NCBI GenBank assembly: GCA_014804355.1
Contig: JAAUZY010000015.1
Location: 1 to 56,918, forward strand
DNA length: 56,918 nucleotides
Source of the DNA: Lachnospiraceae bacterium
Lineage (GTDB): Bacteria > Bacillota > Clostridia > Lachnospirales > Lachnospiraceae
Reading direction: 5' to 3'
The notes below the pieces were generated by a model, which made no database searches, was not told where the DNA came from, and worked only from the letters and a program-made list of their open reading frames with translations. Positions 16,881 to 25,922 of the stretch are shown piece after piece; the first letter of the stretch is position 1, and every line of letters starts with the position of its first letter. Made by a program: the position numbers and the translations under genes.

Positions 16881-16953
16881 ACAAATTGTAAGTGCAAGTC
16901 AAATGCTTCCAGATACAAATTAACGGATACAAATTAATGTCCGAACACAAATT
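16881..16953. promoter_or_regulatory. Four ACAAATT repeats between recQ and the response regulator
   Basis: ACAAATT occurs at 16881, 16915, 16929 and 16947, all on the plus strand; the middle pair is in the longer repeat GATACAAATTAA. The same heptamer is part of the palindrome before the ABC genes (18932-18953). A binding-site cluster is possible but unproven. Confidence 0.35.
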
Positions 16954-16977
16954 AGTCCATTGCAAATATTATGATCG

Positions 16978-17020
16978 CATAAAGAAAACCGCAGAAAAAA
17001 CTTCCGCGGCTTTCTTTATG
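16978..17020. terminator. Hairpin in the recQ/response-regulator intergenic region
   Basis: CATAAAGAAA and TTTCTTTATG with an inner CCGC/GCGG form a long stem around an A-rich loop. It has terminator features on both strands, but no gene on either side clearly ends here; it may be a relic of a lost gene. Confidence 0.4.
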
Positions 17021-17096
17021 TGCATCGTTTATCTCCGATACACATTCCCTTTTTACAATTATATAATACTACATTTGTTTATCATTGTGTAGTGTA

Positions 17097-17124
17097 TTGC
17101 ATCGCGCAATTATCGCGTTATAAT
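17097..17124 (+). promoter_or_regulatory. Promoter of the two-component genes
   Basis: TTGCAT (17097-17102), a 16-base spacer and a perfect TATAAT (17119-17124) lie 37 bases before the response regulator start. The spacer is flanked by CGCG repeats. Confidence 0.7.
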
Positions 17125-17160
17125 TAAATTATTCTATAAAATAAAAAGGAGCCCGCACCA

Positions 17161-17838
17161 ATGCCTACAAAACCCAAAATCCTACTCATCGAAGATGATC
17201 CCCTGATCCGCGAAGAACTCCAACTCCTCCTCTCCAACACCGGCTACACCGTAGACACCGTCACTGACTTTGCCGATCCCATCGACCAAGTCCGCTCTTT
17301 TTCCCCTGACTTGATCCTACTGGACATCAACCTGCCGGGACAGGACGGCTATACTCTCTGCACCTCCATCCGCAGCTTTTCAGCAACACCCATCCTCTTC
17401 ATCACAGGGCGAAATACCGCGATGGACGAACTGCAGGCACTGACGCTCGGCGGAGATGATTATATCACTAAGCCTTACAACATCCCCGTTCTGCTGGCGC
17501 GGATTAATCTCCTTTTGCGCCGATGTGGTACGGCGTCTGCGGAAAATTGTCATGCAGAATATAAAGGTATCAAACTGAACCTTGTCGCCGGAACCCTTTC
17601 CTTCAGGACGCAGGAGATCGAGCTGACCAAAACGGAGTTGAAGATCATGCACTACTTCTTCACACACCCGAACGAGATCGTCACCCGCCTGGAACTGGTG
17701 GAATATCTGTGGGACAATGAAATCCACATCGACGATAACACTCTGAGCGTAAACATCATGCGGATCAGAGAGAAATTGCGCAGTCTCGGAGCTGATGACC
17801 TGATACAGACGAAGCGCGGCATGGGGTATAAAATATGA
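17161..17838 (+). CDS. bceR: OmpR-family response regulator, BceR type
   Basis: This 225-residue protein has an N-terminal receiver domain with the acidic pair EDD (residues 11-13), phospho-acceptor Asp55 (LILLDINLPGQDG) and Lys in DDYITKPYN. A C-terminal winged-helix DNA-binding domain follows (ELTKTELKIMHYFFTHPNEIVTR, then a final RGMGYKI). AAAGGAG lies 10 bases before the start. The stop overlaps the kinase start. Together with the kinase that has no sensor domain and the FtsX-type ABC transporter downstream, it forms a Bce-like module in which the transporter senses antimicrobial peptides. The symbol is by module type, not proven orthology. Confidence 0.88.
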   Translation: MPTKPKILLIEDDPLIREELQLLLSNTGYTVDTVTDFADPIDQVRSFSPDLILLDINLPGQDGYTLCTSIRSFSATPILFITGRNTAMDELQALTLGGDDYITKPYNIPVLLARINLLLRRCGTASAENCHAEYKGIKLNLVAGTLSFRTQEIELTKTELKIMHYFFTHPNEIVTRLELVEYLWDNEIHIDDNTLSVNIMRIREKLRSLGADDLIQTKRGMGYKI

Positions 17839-18845
17839 AATTTTCGGACTATATTAATGATAACAAAAAAATCCTGCTCATCTGCCTTGCCGGCGGTCTG
17901 CTCTTCTCCGTCCTCCTGTTTTTCTTCGGGCTCGGTACATCCGAACTGCTTCTGCTATGGCTGTGCTTTGCCGGAATTTTCTTTTTTACCATATGGACTG
18001 ATTATCTGGGTAAGCAGAAGAGAATCCGTTCGCTCCTGTCCACTCTGGATTCCTTAGATCAGAAATACCTGTTAGCGGAAATTGCAGACAAGCCGGAAAC
18101 GGAGCTTGAAAAAGTCTATTTCCGCCTGCTTAAGACTGCACTGAAAGATATGACAGATGAGATCGCCGACTCCCGGCGGATCAATACCGAATACCGGGAT
18201 TATATCGAACAGTGGATTCATGAGATCAAAGTTCCCATCACGGGCATTGAACTGATCTGTGAAAATCATAAGACAGATGTCACACGCAAGATTAAAACGC
18301 AGACGGAACTGATCGAACAGGAAGTGGAAAAAGTCTTGTTTTACGCCCGTCTCGGCAGCGTGGAAAAGGATTATCTGATCAAAGAAATCTCACTAAAAGA
18401 CTGCGTGTTGGAGGTTCTTGCCCGCAACAAACAATTTTTGATTCAGAATAATGTCTGCGTGCATACTGACTCCGTTACGGACACGGTATATTCGGATCAA
18501 AAGTGGATCTGCTTCATCTTGAACCAGATCATTATTAACAGTATCAAATACCGCAGCGATCAGCCGCCGGTGATTCAAATCGCATCGCACAATACGGAAA
18601 ACTACGTCTCCCTGTCTGTTACGGATAACGGCATCGGTATCAAACCTAGTGAAATAAGCCGCGTCTTCGATAAAGGCTTCGTCGGCAGCAACGGAAGAGG
18701 CGGGGCAAACGCGACCGGAATCGGTCTGTATCTGTGCAAACAGCTCTGTGCCAAACTGGGAATCGGTATTGATATTGAATCGGAGACAGGAAAGAGCACC
18801 ACTGTTCTGCTGTATTTTCCGAAAAGCGATCATCTGAAAATATAG
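17835..18845 (+). CDS. bceS: Intramembrane-sensing histidine kinase, BceS type
   Basis: This 336-residue kinase has two closely spaced membrane helices (about residues 14-34 and 38-57) with almost no external loop, the mark of intramembrane-sensing kinases. These rely on the partner ABC permease to detect ligand. The dimerisation/phospho-acceptor site is His129 in EQWIHEIKVPITG. The ATPase domain has the N box (NQIIINSIKYRS), G1 (DNGIGI), F (FDKGF) and G2 (GRGGANATGIGLYL) motifs. The start codon overlaps the response regulator stop by 4 bases. It would phosphorylate the regulator upon antimicrobial peptide detection. Confidence 0.88.
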   Translation: MKFSDYINDNKKILLICLAGGLLFSVLLFFFGLGTSELLLLWLCFAGIFFFTIWTDYLGKQKRIRSLLSTLDSLDQKYLLAEIADKPETELEKVYFRLLKTALKDMTDEIADSRRINTEYRDYIEQWIHEIKVPITGIELICENHKTDVTRKIKTQTELIEQEVEKVLFYARLGSVEKDYLIKEISLKDCVLEVLARNKQFLIQNNVCVHTDSVTDTVYSDQKWICFILNQIIINSIKYRSDQPPVIQIASHNTENYVSLSVTDNGIGIKPSEISRVFDKGFVGSNGRGGANATGIGLYLCKQLCAKLGIGIDIESETGKSTTVLLYFPKSDHLKI

Positions 18846-18931
18846 CCGCCGTATAGCACATATTAAAGCATACGACTACACAAATACTCCTATCCGCCTT
18901 ATGTCTGATGATTTGAGAAAACGCCTTCCCG

Positions 18932-18953
18932 TATCTTACAAATTTGTTAGATA
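18932..18953. promoter_or_regulatory. BceR-like palindrome upstream of the ABC genes
   Basis: A 22-base palindrome with one mismatched pair, core TTACA-AATT-TGTTA, lies 89 bases before the ABC ATPase start. It resembles the TNACA-N4-TGTAA sites of BceR-type regulators and the perfect site at 13951-13966. Confidence 0.65.
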
Positions 18954-19041
18954 AAATCAAACAACTTCTATACCATACCCGTGAATCCGTATGTAAAATA
19001 AATAAAAACATCACAATCTCTATCGGAAAGGCGGCAGCACA

Positions 19042-19884
19042 ATGACTTCTATACAAAGAACTTCTTCGAATACGACCACAGAGAATTCAAAATTTACCAG
19101 CCTCAACACACCCACCACTCATCCCACCCCTGTACTCCACATAGAGCACATCGAAAAATACTACGGCGGCCAAAGCACCGTCACCAAAGCCCTTGACGAC
19201 ATCAGCTTCCAAGTCCGTCCCGGCGAATACGTCAGCATTATGGGCGCTTCCGGCTCCGGCAAGACTACGCTGCTCAACTGTATCTCCACCATCGATACCG
19301 TAAGCGCCGGACATATCTTCTTAGACGGAAAAGATATTACTTCCATAGATGATAATGACATAGCGGCATTTCGCCGTGACAATCTCGGTTTTGTTTTTCA
19401 GGATTTCAACCTGCTGGACACATTGACACTGGAAGAAAACATCGCCCTGCCCCTGACGATCAGCGGCGTTTCCCCTAAAGAAATCGATGATCGTGTGTAT
19501 AAAATTGCGGAAAAATTACAGATAAGCGATGCACTGCAGAAATTCCCTTCTCAGGTATCCGGCGGTCAGAAGCAGCGCTGCGCCTTTGCCCGTGCCGTAA
19601 TCTGTGACCCTAAGCTGGTCATGGCGGATGAACCCACCGGTGCGCTGGACTCCCACTCTTCCCGTATTCTGTTAGAGATCATGTCGGATCTCAATAAAGC
19701 CCTCGGCGCCACGATCCTCATGGTGACGCACGACGCATTCTGTGCCAGCTACGCAGACCGCATTCTGTTCTTAAAAGACGGGAAGATTTTCAATGAAATA
19801 CGAAAAGGCGAGAAAACACGCAGTATTTTCTACCATGAGATCCTTGACGTGCTCTCTCTGTTAGGAGGTGACAGACCATGCTGA
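19042..19884 (+). CDS. bceA: ABC transporter ATP-binding protein, BceA type
   Basis: This 280-residue ATPase has Walker A GASGSGKTT, the Q-loop FQDFNLLDTLTLEEN, signature VSGGQKQRCAFARA, Walker B LVMADEPTGALDS and the H-loop MVTHD. This is the MacB/Bce subfamily. It is unusual in carrying a Ser/Thr-rich extension of about 32 residues before the first ATPase strand (PVLHIEHIEKYY). No internal ATG allows a shorter form, so the extension is probably real. It overlaps the permease gene by 7 bases. With the permease it removes or senses cell-wall-targeting peptides and signals to the kinase. Confidence 0.92.
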   Translation: MTSIQRTSSNTTTENSKFTSLNTPTTHPTPVLHIEHIEKYYGGQSTVTKALDDISFQVRPGEYVSIMGASGSGKTTLLNCISTIDTVSAGHIFLDGKDITSIDDNDIAAFRRDNLGFVFQDFNLLDTLTLEENIALPLTISGVSPKEIDDRVYKIAEKLQISDALQKFPSQVSGGQKQRCAFARAVICDPKLVMADEPTGALDSHSSRILLEIMSDLNKALGATILMVTHDAFCASYADRILFLKDGKIFNEIRKGEKTRSIFYHEILDVLSLLGGDRPC

Positions 19885-21914
19885 GAAAATTATCGATCCG
19901 CAATGCCAAGCGGCAGTCCAGAGAGTATTCCCTCTATTTTATCACTCTGGCGTGTACGGTTTCATTTATGTATGCTTTCAATACTCTGGTCTTTTCAGAT
20001 ATGCTCAAAACATTTTCCGGTGCAGAGATACTGCCCTACATGATCGTAGCTGCCTCCTTGATGGTCGTGTTTGTCATGGGCTGGATCGTCGGCTATATGA
20101 CTAATTTTATCCTGAAAAAGCGCAGCCGGGAACTGAGTATCTACATGCTGTCCGGTATTCCGAACCGCTCCGTCAGCAGACTTGTTTTCTATGAAAATGC
20201 TCTGATCGGCGCTTGCTCATTTGTGCTGGGACTGCCTGTCGGTATCCTTTTGTCACAGATTCTGGAATCGGTCCTTGACCATATGTTTGGGATAAAGTAT
20301 ACATTCCGCTTTCACTTTTCATGGAACGCCACGGGGCTTACACTCCTGTATTTCTTGTCCATCCTCCTTCGCGCGATCCGTAAAAACCGGAAATGGGTGC
20401 GCAAAATAAGCGTTCACGACCTGCTGATGTTTGACCGTCAAAATGAAAAAAGTCCGGTAACAGGTAATGCCTTTGCTGCTGTTGTATTGGTCATATCCGT
20501 GCTGTCAGGCTGCGTGGGCGTATTCCTGATTACGACTCTGCCCATTGGCAACGGCTATGATATTTTGATCGGAATCATCTGCCTTGCACTTTTTTTGATC
20601 GGTTTTTTCCAAAGCATTCCCGCCTTCCTTGTCACACATTATGCAGGGCGCACCGAATGGAAATACCGTCATAACAGGCTGGTGATCTTCCGGGAATTTA
20701 CAGCGAAGATCCGTTCCACAAGTACCGTCCTGGGTGTTCTGTCGGTTCTGTTCATGCTGTCTCTGACTTTTATGGGTATTGGCACATCCGTCTACATGAT
20801 TGCCGATCAGCATGTGGAACAGCGCGTGTTTGATATAATGATCCTGCACCAATCGGAATTGTACGACTTTGCAAGCTATGAAAACACCTTGCGCAGCAAT
20901 TTCCCGATCCGGTCATGCCACAGCTACGGCATATATACCGATGAAAAAGATGATTTCCTCACAGTCCGAAACAGAGTTATCACAGACACAGGAAGCGGCG
21001 ATATATTCCTGTACAAAGAATACAAATACGACACCTATATGCGGCAGAGCGACTATCAGAAGCTGCGTGAAATGCTCGGCTATCATTCCGTATCTCTTGA
21101 TCCGTCCCTTTGCTATGTACACTGTATGCCCGCGCTGGAAAATGCTTTCCAAAGCTTGATTCGGGAAAGAGATGATTTAAACCGTGCCGGATATTCTTTT
21201 GCGGCGGACGGTATTTTCTGCGAACCCTTCAACCAGATGGAAACTTACGGAAACGGCTGGGATTATTGCGTGATCGTTCCTGATGCTGCCGTGAACCGGA
21301 TGAAAGTATTATACAGTCTGCTTGCAGTCATAACAGAGTCGCCTCTTGACAGCAGTGATCCGAAACGCCTCATGCAGCTCTGCGACGGGCTTGTCCCGCT
21401 AGAAAGAAATGTTGCGGTCAGCACATGGGTTGACGATATAGATCTAGGAGCCACATCCTTGTTGCAGGATGCAGATTACCTCACCGGCAGGTGGGGTGAC
21501 CAGGATAATTTAGTAATATATTACTCTATGGCAATCTGCCTGTTTTACCTTGCGTTGATCTTCGAAATCACCGGCTCGGCGATCCTCGCGACACAGATTC
21601 TCAGTGACAGAGAGAAAACGCGTAGACAGGATCATATTTTGAGCCGGCTTGGAATGAATGAAAAACTGATCACCCAATTAAACAACCGTCGGTTCACGCT
21701 GATCTTTTTGCTTCCTCTCCTGCCGGCGTTTATGATCAGCGGCAGCTTTGTGTATATCATTGCTTTGAAAATGCGATCGGCGGTTTTCCATCTCAACGCC
21801 ATGGACAATCACCTGTGGATTATGAGAGCACTTGGTATCTCTTATATTTTCTTTATATTGCTGTACGGTATTTACTATGTTGCCGTGCAGGAGGCGTCGA
21901 TCCGCCGGTCCTGA
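19878..21914 (+). CDS. bceB: FtsX-type ABC permease, BceB type
   Basis: This 678-residue membrane protein starts behind GGAGGTGA at the end of the ATPase gene. Membrane helices lie near residues 15-35, 50-75, 105-130, 150-165, 195-220, 230-250 and 280-305. A large extracellular domain follows (about 310-540, starting at DQHVEQRVFDIMILHQSELY), then further helices near 550-575, 610-635 and 650-672. The large loop between helices 7 and 8 is the ligand-sensing domain of BceB-type permeases. It is probably involved in both resistance and signal transfer to the kinase. No resistance spectrum can be inferred from sequence. Confidence 0.9.
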   Translation: MLRKLSIRNAKRQSREYSLYFITLACTVSFMYAFNTLVFSDMLKTFSGAEILPYMIVAASLMVVFVMGWIVGYMTNFILKKRSRELSIYMLSGIPNRSVSRLVFYENALIGACSFVLGLPVGILLSQILESVLDHMFGIKYTFRFHFSWNATGLTLLYFLSILLRAIRKNRKWVRKISVHDLLMFDRQNEKSPVTGNAFAAVVLVISVLSGCVGVFLITTLPIGNGYDILIGIICLALFLIGFFQSIPAFLVTHYAGRTEWKYRHNRLVIFREFTAKIRSTSTVLGVLSVLFMLSLTFMGIGTSVYMIADQHVEQRVFDIMILHQSELYDFASYENTLRSNFPIRSCHSYGIYTDEKDDFLTVRNRVITDTGSGDIFLYKEYKYDTYMRQSDYQKLREMLGYHSVSLDPSLCYVHCMPALENAFQSLIRERDDLNRAGYSFAADGIFCEPFNQMETYGNGWDYCVIVPDAAVNRMKVLYSLLAVITESPLDSSDPKRLMQLCDGLVPLERNVAVSTWVDDIDLGATSLLQDADYLTGRWGDQDNLVIYYSMAICLFYLALIFEITGSAILATQILSDREKTRRQDHILSRLGMNEKLITQLNNRRFTLIFLLPLLPAFMISGSFVYIIALKMRSAVFHLNAMDNHLWIMRALGISYIFFILLYGIYYVAVQEASIRRS

Positions 21915-21977
21915 CTGCTGCAACTTGTCAATATTTTCTGATAATCCATACTTTCTATATTGTAATTGATAGTTTCT

Positions 21978-22019
21978 GAAAAAAACGGCAGCTGATTGTC
22001 TGTTAAGATAATCGCTGCC
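21978..22019 (-). terminator. Terminator of the repeat lipoprotein gene
   Basis: On the minus strand GGCAGC (22014-22019) pairs with GCTGCC (21987-21992), supported by GATTATC/GACAATC inside, and GTTTTTTTC follows. It lies about 60 bases past the lipoprotein stop, between convergent genes. Confidence 0.65.
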
Positions 22020-22079
22020 AAAAGGTAAACTGTATTCATTTTTTATGTTATATCTTTCTTAACAAACTTAATGTTTCTT

Positions 22080-22928
22080 TCAATTTGTATCTACCTGAGC
22101 AGCGAAAATTTTGCTGCATAATTCTGTATATTCATCATATGAAATTATAGTACCATTCAAAGTATATTTCGTTTCAGACTCTGAATCATTTGGGTCAACA
22201 AGTTCCTCACCGAAATTCATTTCTGCAACTAAGTTATCAGCTCCTTCAAATTTTTCCATATGGTAAGCTTCATATCCTGCATTCATGCTGTTGCTATACA
22301 TAATCCATACAGCTCCATTATAATAAGTATAAGAAAGCATTAGAGCATTGCCTTCTCCTGCTGCAAATATATATACCTTGTTATTACGCGCATCAAGGTA
22401 TATTCCGCCATAAGGACCGCTGATAACCAGTTCATCTTCTCCATCATTGTCTAGATCGACTCTCTCCCCAACAGAATATGAGTCCCATTCTTCAGAGTCC
22501 ATATTTAAATCAGTAAAATAAAATGCCGATGTCAAATCTGTAGGGTCAACTGCATCTATTGAGCCATCGATAAATAAATCTAACAGTTCTTCTGCCGTCT
22601 TTTCCAGATCCGGATTTTCAACCATCTGTGTACTGTTTTCCGTCTGATCTACAGATGATTCCATTGCATTTATGGCTTCATCTTCTTTTGTTTCTGAATC
22701 TGTATTCTCAACTGTCTGCACATTGCTTTCCTGTTGATTTACAGAGGATTCCTCTGCATTTATGATTTCATCTTCTTTTATCTCTGAATCTGTTCCCTCA
22801 ATCGTCTGTATATCGCTTTCCTGCTGATTTGCAGCAAATTCATCTTCTTTTGCCTGCCCACAAGCGGCAATACACAAAGTCATTAGAAAAGCACATACCA
22901 ATATGGTTATCTTTTTATGCTTGTTCAT
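22080..22928 (-). CDS. Repeat-containing lipoprotein with Ca-loop-like motif
   Basis: This 282-residue protein starts at ATG 22928 (GGGAGG upstream). It has a lipoprotein signal peptide with lipobox IAAC, lipidated Cys at residue 23. Residues 34-115 contain two full and one partial copy of a 30-residue acidic repeat (N-QQES-[IV]QT[IV]E-TDSE-KEDE-INA). The C-terminal domain (120-282) has a DLDNDGEDELVISGP segment typical of FG-GAP/VCBS-type calcium loops, followed by beta-strands. It is probably an outer-surface lipoprotein; function is unknown. The repeats may act as a spacer through the wall and could vary in number between strains. Confidence 0.8.
   Translation of the reverse strand: MNKHKKITILVCAFLMTLCIAACGQAKEDEFAANQQESDIQTIEGTDSEIKEDEIINAEESSVNQQESNVQTVENTDSETKEDEAINAMESSVDQTENSTQMVENPDLEKTAEELLDLFIDGSIDAVDPTDLTSAFYFTDLNMDSEEWDSYSVGERVDLDNDGEDELVISGPYGGIYLDARNNKVYIFAAGEGNALMLSYTYYNGAVWIMYSNSMNAGYEAYHMEKFEGADNLVAEMNFGEELVDPNDSESETKYTLNGTIISYDEYTELCSKIFAAQVDTN
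22586..22829 (-). repeat. 90-bp tandem repeats inside the lipoprotein gene
   Basis: Two full 90-base units and a degenerate third encode the acidic 30-residue repeats. Recurring pieces such as TCATCTTCTTTT and TCTGAATCTGT are visible on the plus strand in each unit. Confidence 0.75.
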
Positions 22929-23221
22929 ATACATACCTCCCAGAAAGTCATTACTAAAATTTTTTTGTTGCATTATACAACTTCATTATACTATCACGTA
23001 TACATACAAAATTCCATTAAAATTTTCTTAATCTACCAACGCATGATCATTTTAAAAAGTATTTCAGGCGCCAAATATTGGCTACCTTCTTAGCGTCTGA
23101 TTTTTCTATTATGCACGTTGTCAATCCCAGCATGCATTTGTATAATATGCAGATTATTTCATATCACAAAATGTTTCTTTCTTCTCTGCTGGTTCCTCTC
23201 AGAACCTGCATATCTACATGA

Positions 23222-24001
23222 TTAATCCTCATACAACAATATGGTCAGATTGTTCGTGCCGAAAGTTCTGCTGAAAGTAACATCCTGCGCCTGCTTCACA
23301 ATCATTTCTATGCCTAAACTGTCATCCTCCAGCACTTCTCCCCTTTGCAGTGCCTCCGCCTTCTTCTCCCTATAATACGTAATAGGATCAAACAGCCTGC
23401 CCGCACTCCGCATATGCAGGATGATCTCCTTATCCATCCGCATGATCCGGACATCCGCAAACTGCCCCTCCCGATCGGAAAGGCAATGCTCAAATATGAT
23501 GAGCAGCATTTCCTCCACCGCCAGCCCGATGGTCATGGAAATCTTTGACGACATCTCTTTTTCCTTACAGAAAAGAGTGATCTTCTCCGAAGCCTCCGCG
23601 GCGGCCGCCGCCGTATTCTCCACTGTAAATGCAAGATACCTCTCCTCTTCCTCATAGCGGTCATCCAGCATAAGCATTCCCTTAAGATGTTCGTTCCTCT
23701 CACACCGTGTACAGACCACAGCCATGTTCACAAGAAGCGTCACACCCTCCGCTACCGCAAAAGACAGCCAGATTAGTCCCGGAAGCTGAATACAGGAAAA
23801 GCAAAGCGCCGACAACACCAGCACAGCAAAACCTCTCAAAAAAGTGAGTATGTTCGCCAATCCTATCTTTTCCGTCGTAAAGTAGTAAAAAATATAAACA
23901 TGGTTCAGCATCCCCGGTAAAAAGCTGACTGCGAACATAATTACTGCCGGGACAATCTGCGGCAGATAATAGTAACCGTAAATAGAACCACACACAGCCA
24001 T
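23222..24001 (-). pseudogene. 5'-truncated MATE transporter-histidine-kinase-type ATPase fusion
   Basis: The 259-residue frame begins inside a membrane domain. Residues 1-100 look like the last three helices of a MATE-type flippase (PQIVPAVIMFAVSFLPGMLN, then LSFLRGF-like and AEGVTLL segments). Residues 115-259 form a GHKL/anti-sigma-type ATPase domain, including MTIGLAVEEMLLIIFEHC and DDSLGIEMIVKQ. Lachnospiraceae encode full-length MATE-ATPase fusions of this design. Here no ribosome binding site precedes the first ATG (AGG is directly adjacent), and the N-terminal nine or so helices are missing. It is probably a deletion remnant, though a short expressed protein cannot be excluded. Confidence 0.7.
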
Positions 24002-24154
24002 CCTGCCAATAATCTTTTCCCGTTTCCCACACTTCTTCTGTTTCTCATCTTATCTGTCCCTCTTTTCATCAGTGTTTCAATTCTCATCTATTAGCCCGTA
24101 TATTGCGGGCTTACATTACTCTGTCTATACTTCGCGACGCAACACAAATATATC

Positions 24155-24198
24155 ATAGTCGTATTACGACTATTTTCAATAGTCCTGTCATGACTATT
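24155..24198. promoter_or_regulatory. Twin operator of the XRE repressor
   Basis: ATAGTCG-TATTA-CGACTAT (24155-24173) is a perfect palindrome. AATAGTC-CTGTCAT-GACTATT (24178-24198) is a second one, with centres 24 bases apart. Both precede the XRE gene, so autoregulation is likely. Confidence 0.7.
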
Positions 24199-24237
24199 TA
24201 TAATAAAAATAACTTTTCACATATGGAGAAGCATAAT

Positions 24238-24447
24238 ATGATGATATTTCCAAACATCCGAAATCTAAGAGAAGACAATGATAAGAAGCAGCGAGATTTG
24301 GCTGACTACCTGAATATCAAACAAACCACCTACTCCAAATACGAACTCGGCAAGATCAACATCCCTATAGAAGTCTTCATAAAACTGGCTGATTATTACA
24401 ACGTAAGTATAGACTACATCGTCGGAAGAACTACAAAAAAAGATTAA
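24238..24447 (+). CDS. XRE-family transcriptional repressor
   Basis: This 69-residue protein is essentially one helix-turn-helix domain: FPNIRNLREDNDKKQRDLAD, then YLNIKQTTYSKYELGKINIP and a closing helix up to DYIVGRT. The frame continues upstream, but GGAGA at 24225 supports ATG 24238. Two palindromic operators lie immediately before it. Such stand-alone XRE repressors commonly control themselves and adjacent accessory genes. The neighbouring genes on either side are on the minus strand: the broken MATE fusion on one and an AAA ATPase on the other. Its target beyond itself is unknown. Confidence 0.85.
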   Translation: MMIFPNIRNLREDNDKKQRDLADYLNIKQTTYSKYELGKINIPIEVFIKLADYYNVSIDYIVGRTTKKD

Positions 24448-24494
24448 AGCAGAGCAACGTCACCACCATTTGACCATTGCTCTGCTTTTTAATT
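24446..24494 (+). terminator. Terminator of the XRE gene
   Basis: AAAGCAGAGCAA (24446-24457) pairs with TTGCTCTGCTTT (24477-24488), and TTTTTAATTT follows. A degenerate copy of the whole hairpin lies at 27416-27457. Confidence 0.85.
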
Positions 24495-24614
24495 TCATGA
24501 CTTATCATAGACTGCACACTTTGGGGTTATTCAACGGATATGATTTCTTCTAACATTAAATCCTCAAGTCTCGAAATATCCGTAAAAACAGCCATATCAA
24601 TTTGACCATTACTG

Positions 24615-25814
24615 CTACCTATCCAGAAGCCAGTCCAACACGAAAACCTGTCTAATACCATTATGCGACACCGGCGGGTCATTATCCATCGTCAGCAGGC
24701 ATTTGGGATTATGGTCTGCTATGGAATCTAACGGTATGAGTTCCCGCTCCAAGGTTTTCTCATCTCGCACGGTCCACGCTACCTGATAATACTCTGTATT
24801 TCCATCATAATCCTGTGCGACAAAATCAACCTCCACCGCACCGATTTTTCCAATATAAACCCTATATCCCCTGCGAATCAGTTCCAGATAAACAACGTTT
24901 TCAAGAATACGCCCATGATCCACATCGCGCGTACCGAGCAAATAATACCGCAGCCCCATATCAGCTAAATAATACTTATCCTGGAGTTGCAAATACTCTT
25001 TTCCCTTAATATCATATCTGCTGACGCGATACATCAGCAGGCTGTCTATGATTCCCTCCAAATAATTCTCAACGGTATGATTAGAGATTTTCCGTCCGGC
25101 ACTGGTCATGCTGTCCGCAATTTTTTTCACCGTACACAAATTTCCGATATTATCGAACATAAAATGAATGACACTTTTCAACATCAATGGGTCTTGTATC
25201 TTCTTACGGGCAACAATATCATTCAAAACAACCGTATTATAAATTCCGTCAAGATAGGCATGTATATTTCTTCTGCTATCAAGACCCACTGTATATGGAA
25301 AGGAACTGTTATATACATAATTGCGATATAATTCTTCTTTGCTGACAGGCTCATCAAAAGCACTGACATATTCCCTGAAAGACAAGGGCAGCATTTTCAG
25401 TTCTACAAAACGTCCCGACAATAAGGTTGCCAGTTCGCCGGACATGAAGTAAGCATTGGAGCCGGTAATATACACATCCGCATTTTTTTTCACAAATAAG
25501 CTGTCCACTGCTTTTTGATAATCTTTTACATGCTGGATTTCATCCAGAAAAATGTAATTCATTTTATCCGGCTGCATTTTCGATTTCACATAGCGATACA
25601 ATGTCTGATGATCACAAAGCTCATCATTCTCGGCTTCTTCGAAATTGACAGAAATGATTTGTACTTCTTCTACACCGATAGAATACAGATAATCACGGAA
25701 TAAATCAAACAGTGTTGATTTACCGCAGCGCCTGATACCGGTAACTACTTTAATAATTTGCTGCTCTTTCCATTCAATTAAAAAATTTAAATAATCCGGT
25801 CTTTGAATAAGCAT
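24615..25814 (-). CDS. AAA_14/DUF4143 family ATPase, copy 1
   Basis: This 399-residue protein starts at ATG 25814 with GGGAGA upstream. It has an N-terminal P-loop ATPase domain: Walker A TGIRRCGKS near residue 27, Walker B YIFLDEIQ near 92, and the sensor segment VYITGSNAYFMSGELATLLSG. A winged-helix middle and a C-terminal DUF4143 domain with the PD-(D/E)XK-like strand GAVEVDFVAQ follow. The family is abundant in anaerobes and uncharacterised; ATP-dependent nucleic-acid or defence functions have been proposed. A second, longer paralogue lies immediately upstream on the same strand. Confidence 0.88.
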   Translation of the reverse strand: MLIQRPDYLNFLIEWKEQQIIKVVTGIRRCGKSTLFDLFRDYLYSIGVEEVQIISVNFEEAENDELCDHQTLYRYVKSKMQPDKMNYIFLDEIQHVKDYQKAVDSLFVKKNADVYITGSNAYFMSGELATLLSGRFVELKMLPLSFREYVSAFDEPVSKEELYRNYVYNSSFPYTVGLDSRRNIHAYLDGIYNTVVLNDIVARKKIQDPLMLKSVIHFMFDNIGNLCTVKKIADSMTSAGRKISNHTVENYLEGIIDSLLMYRVSRYDIKGKEYLQLQDKYYLADMGLRYYLLGTRDVDHGRILENVVYLELIRRGYRVYIGKIGAVEVDFVAQDYDGNTEYYQVAWTVRDEKTLERELIPLDSIADHNPKCLLTMDNDPPVSHNGIRQVFVLDWLLDR

Positions 25815-25922
25815 ATGAATCTCCCTATATTGGAATTATAATACCATGTTTTATTCATTTATTCAATAGTTTGCATTATATTTCCAACTTTTATACAAGA
25901 ATCTTTCGACACTTTGGCACTG

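Noticed and set aside
16892-17092. 66-residue plus-strand ORF upstream of the response regulator
   Set aside because: It has no ribosome binding site, crosses a strong hairpin and ACAAATT repeats, and resembles no known protein.
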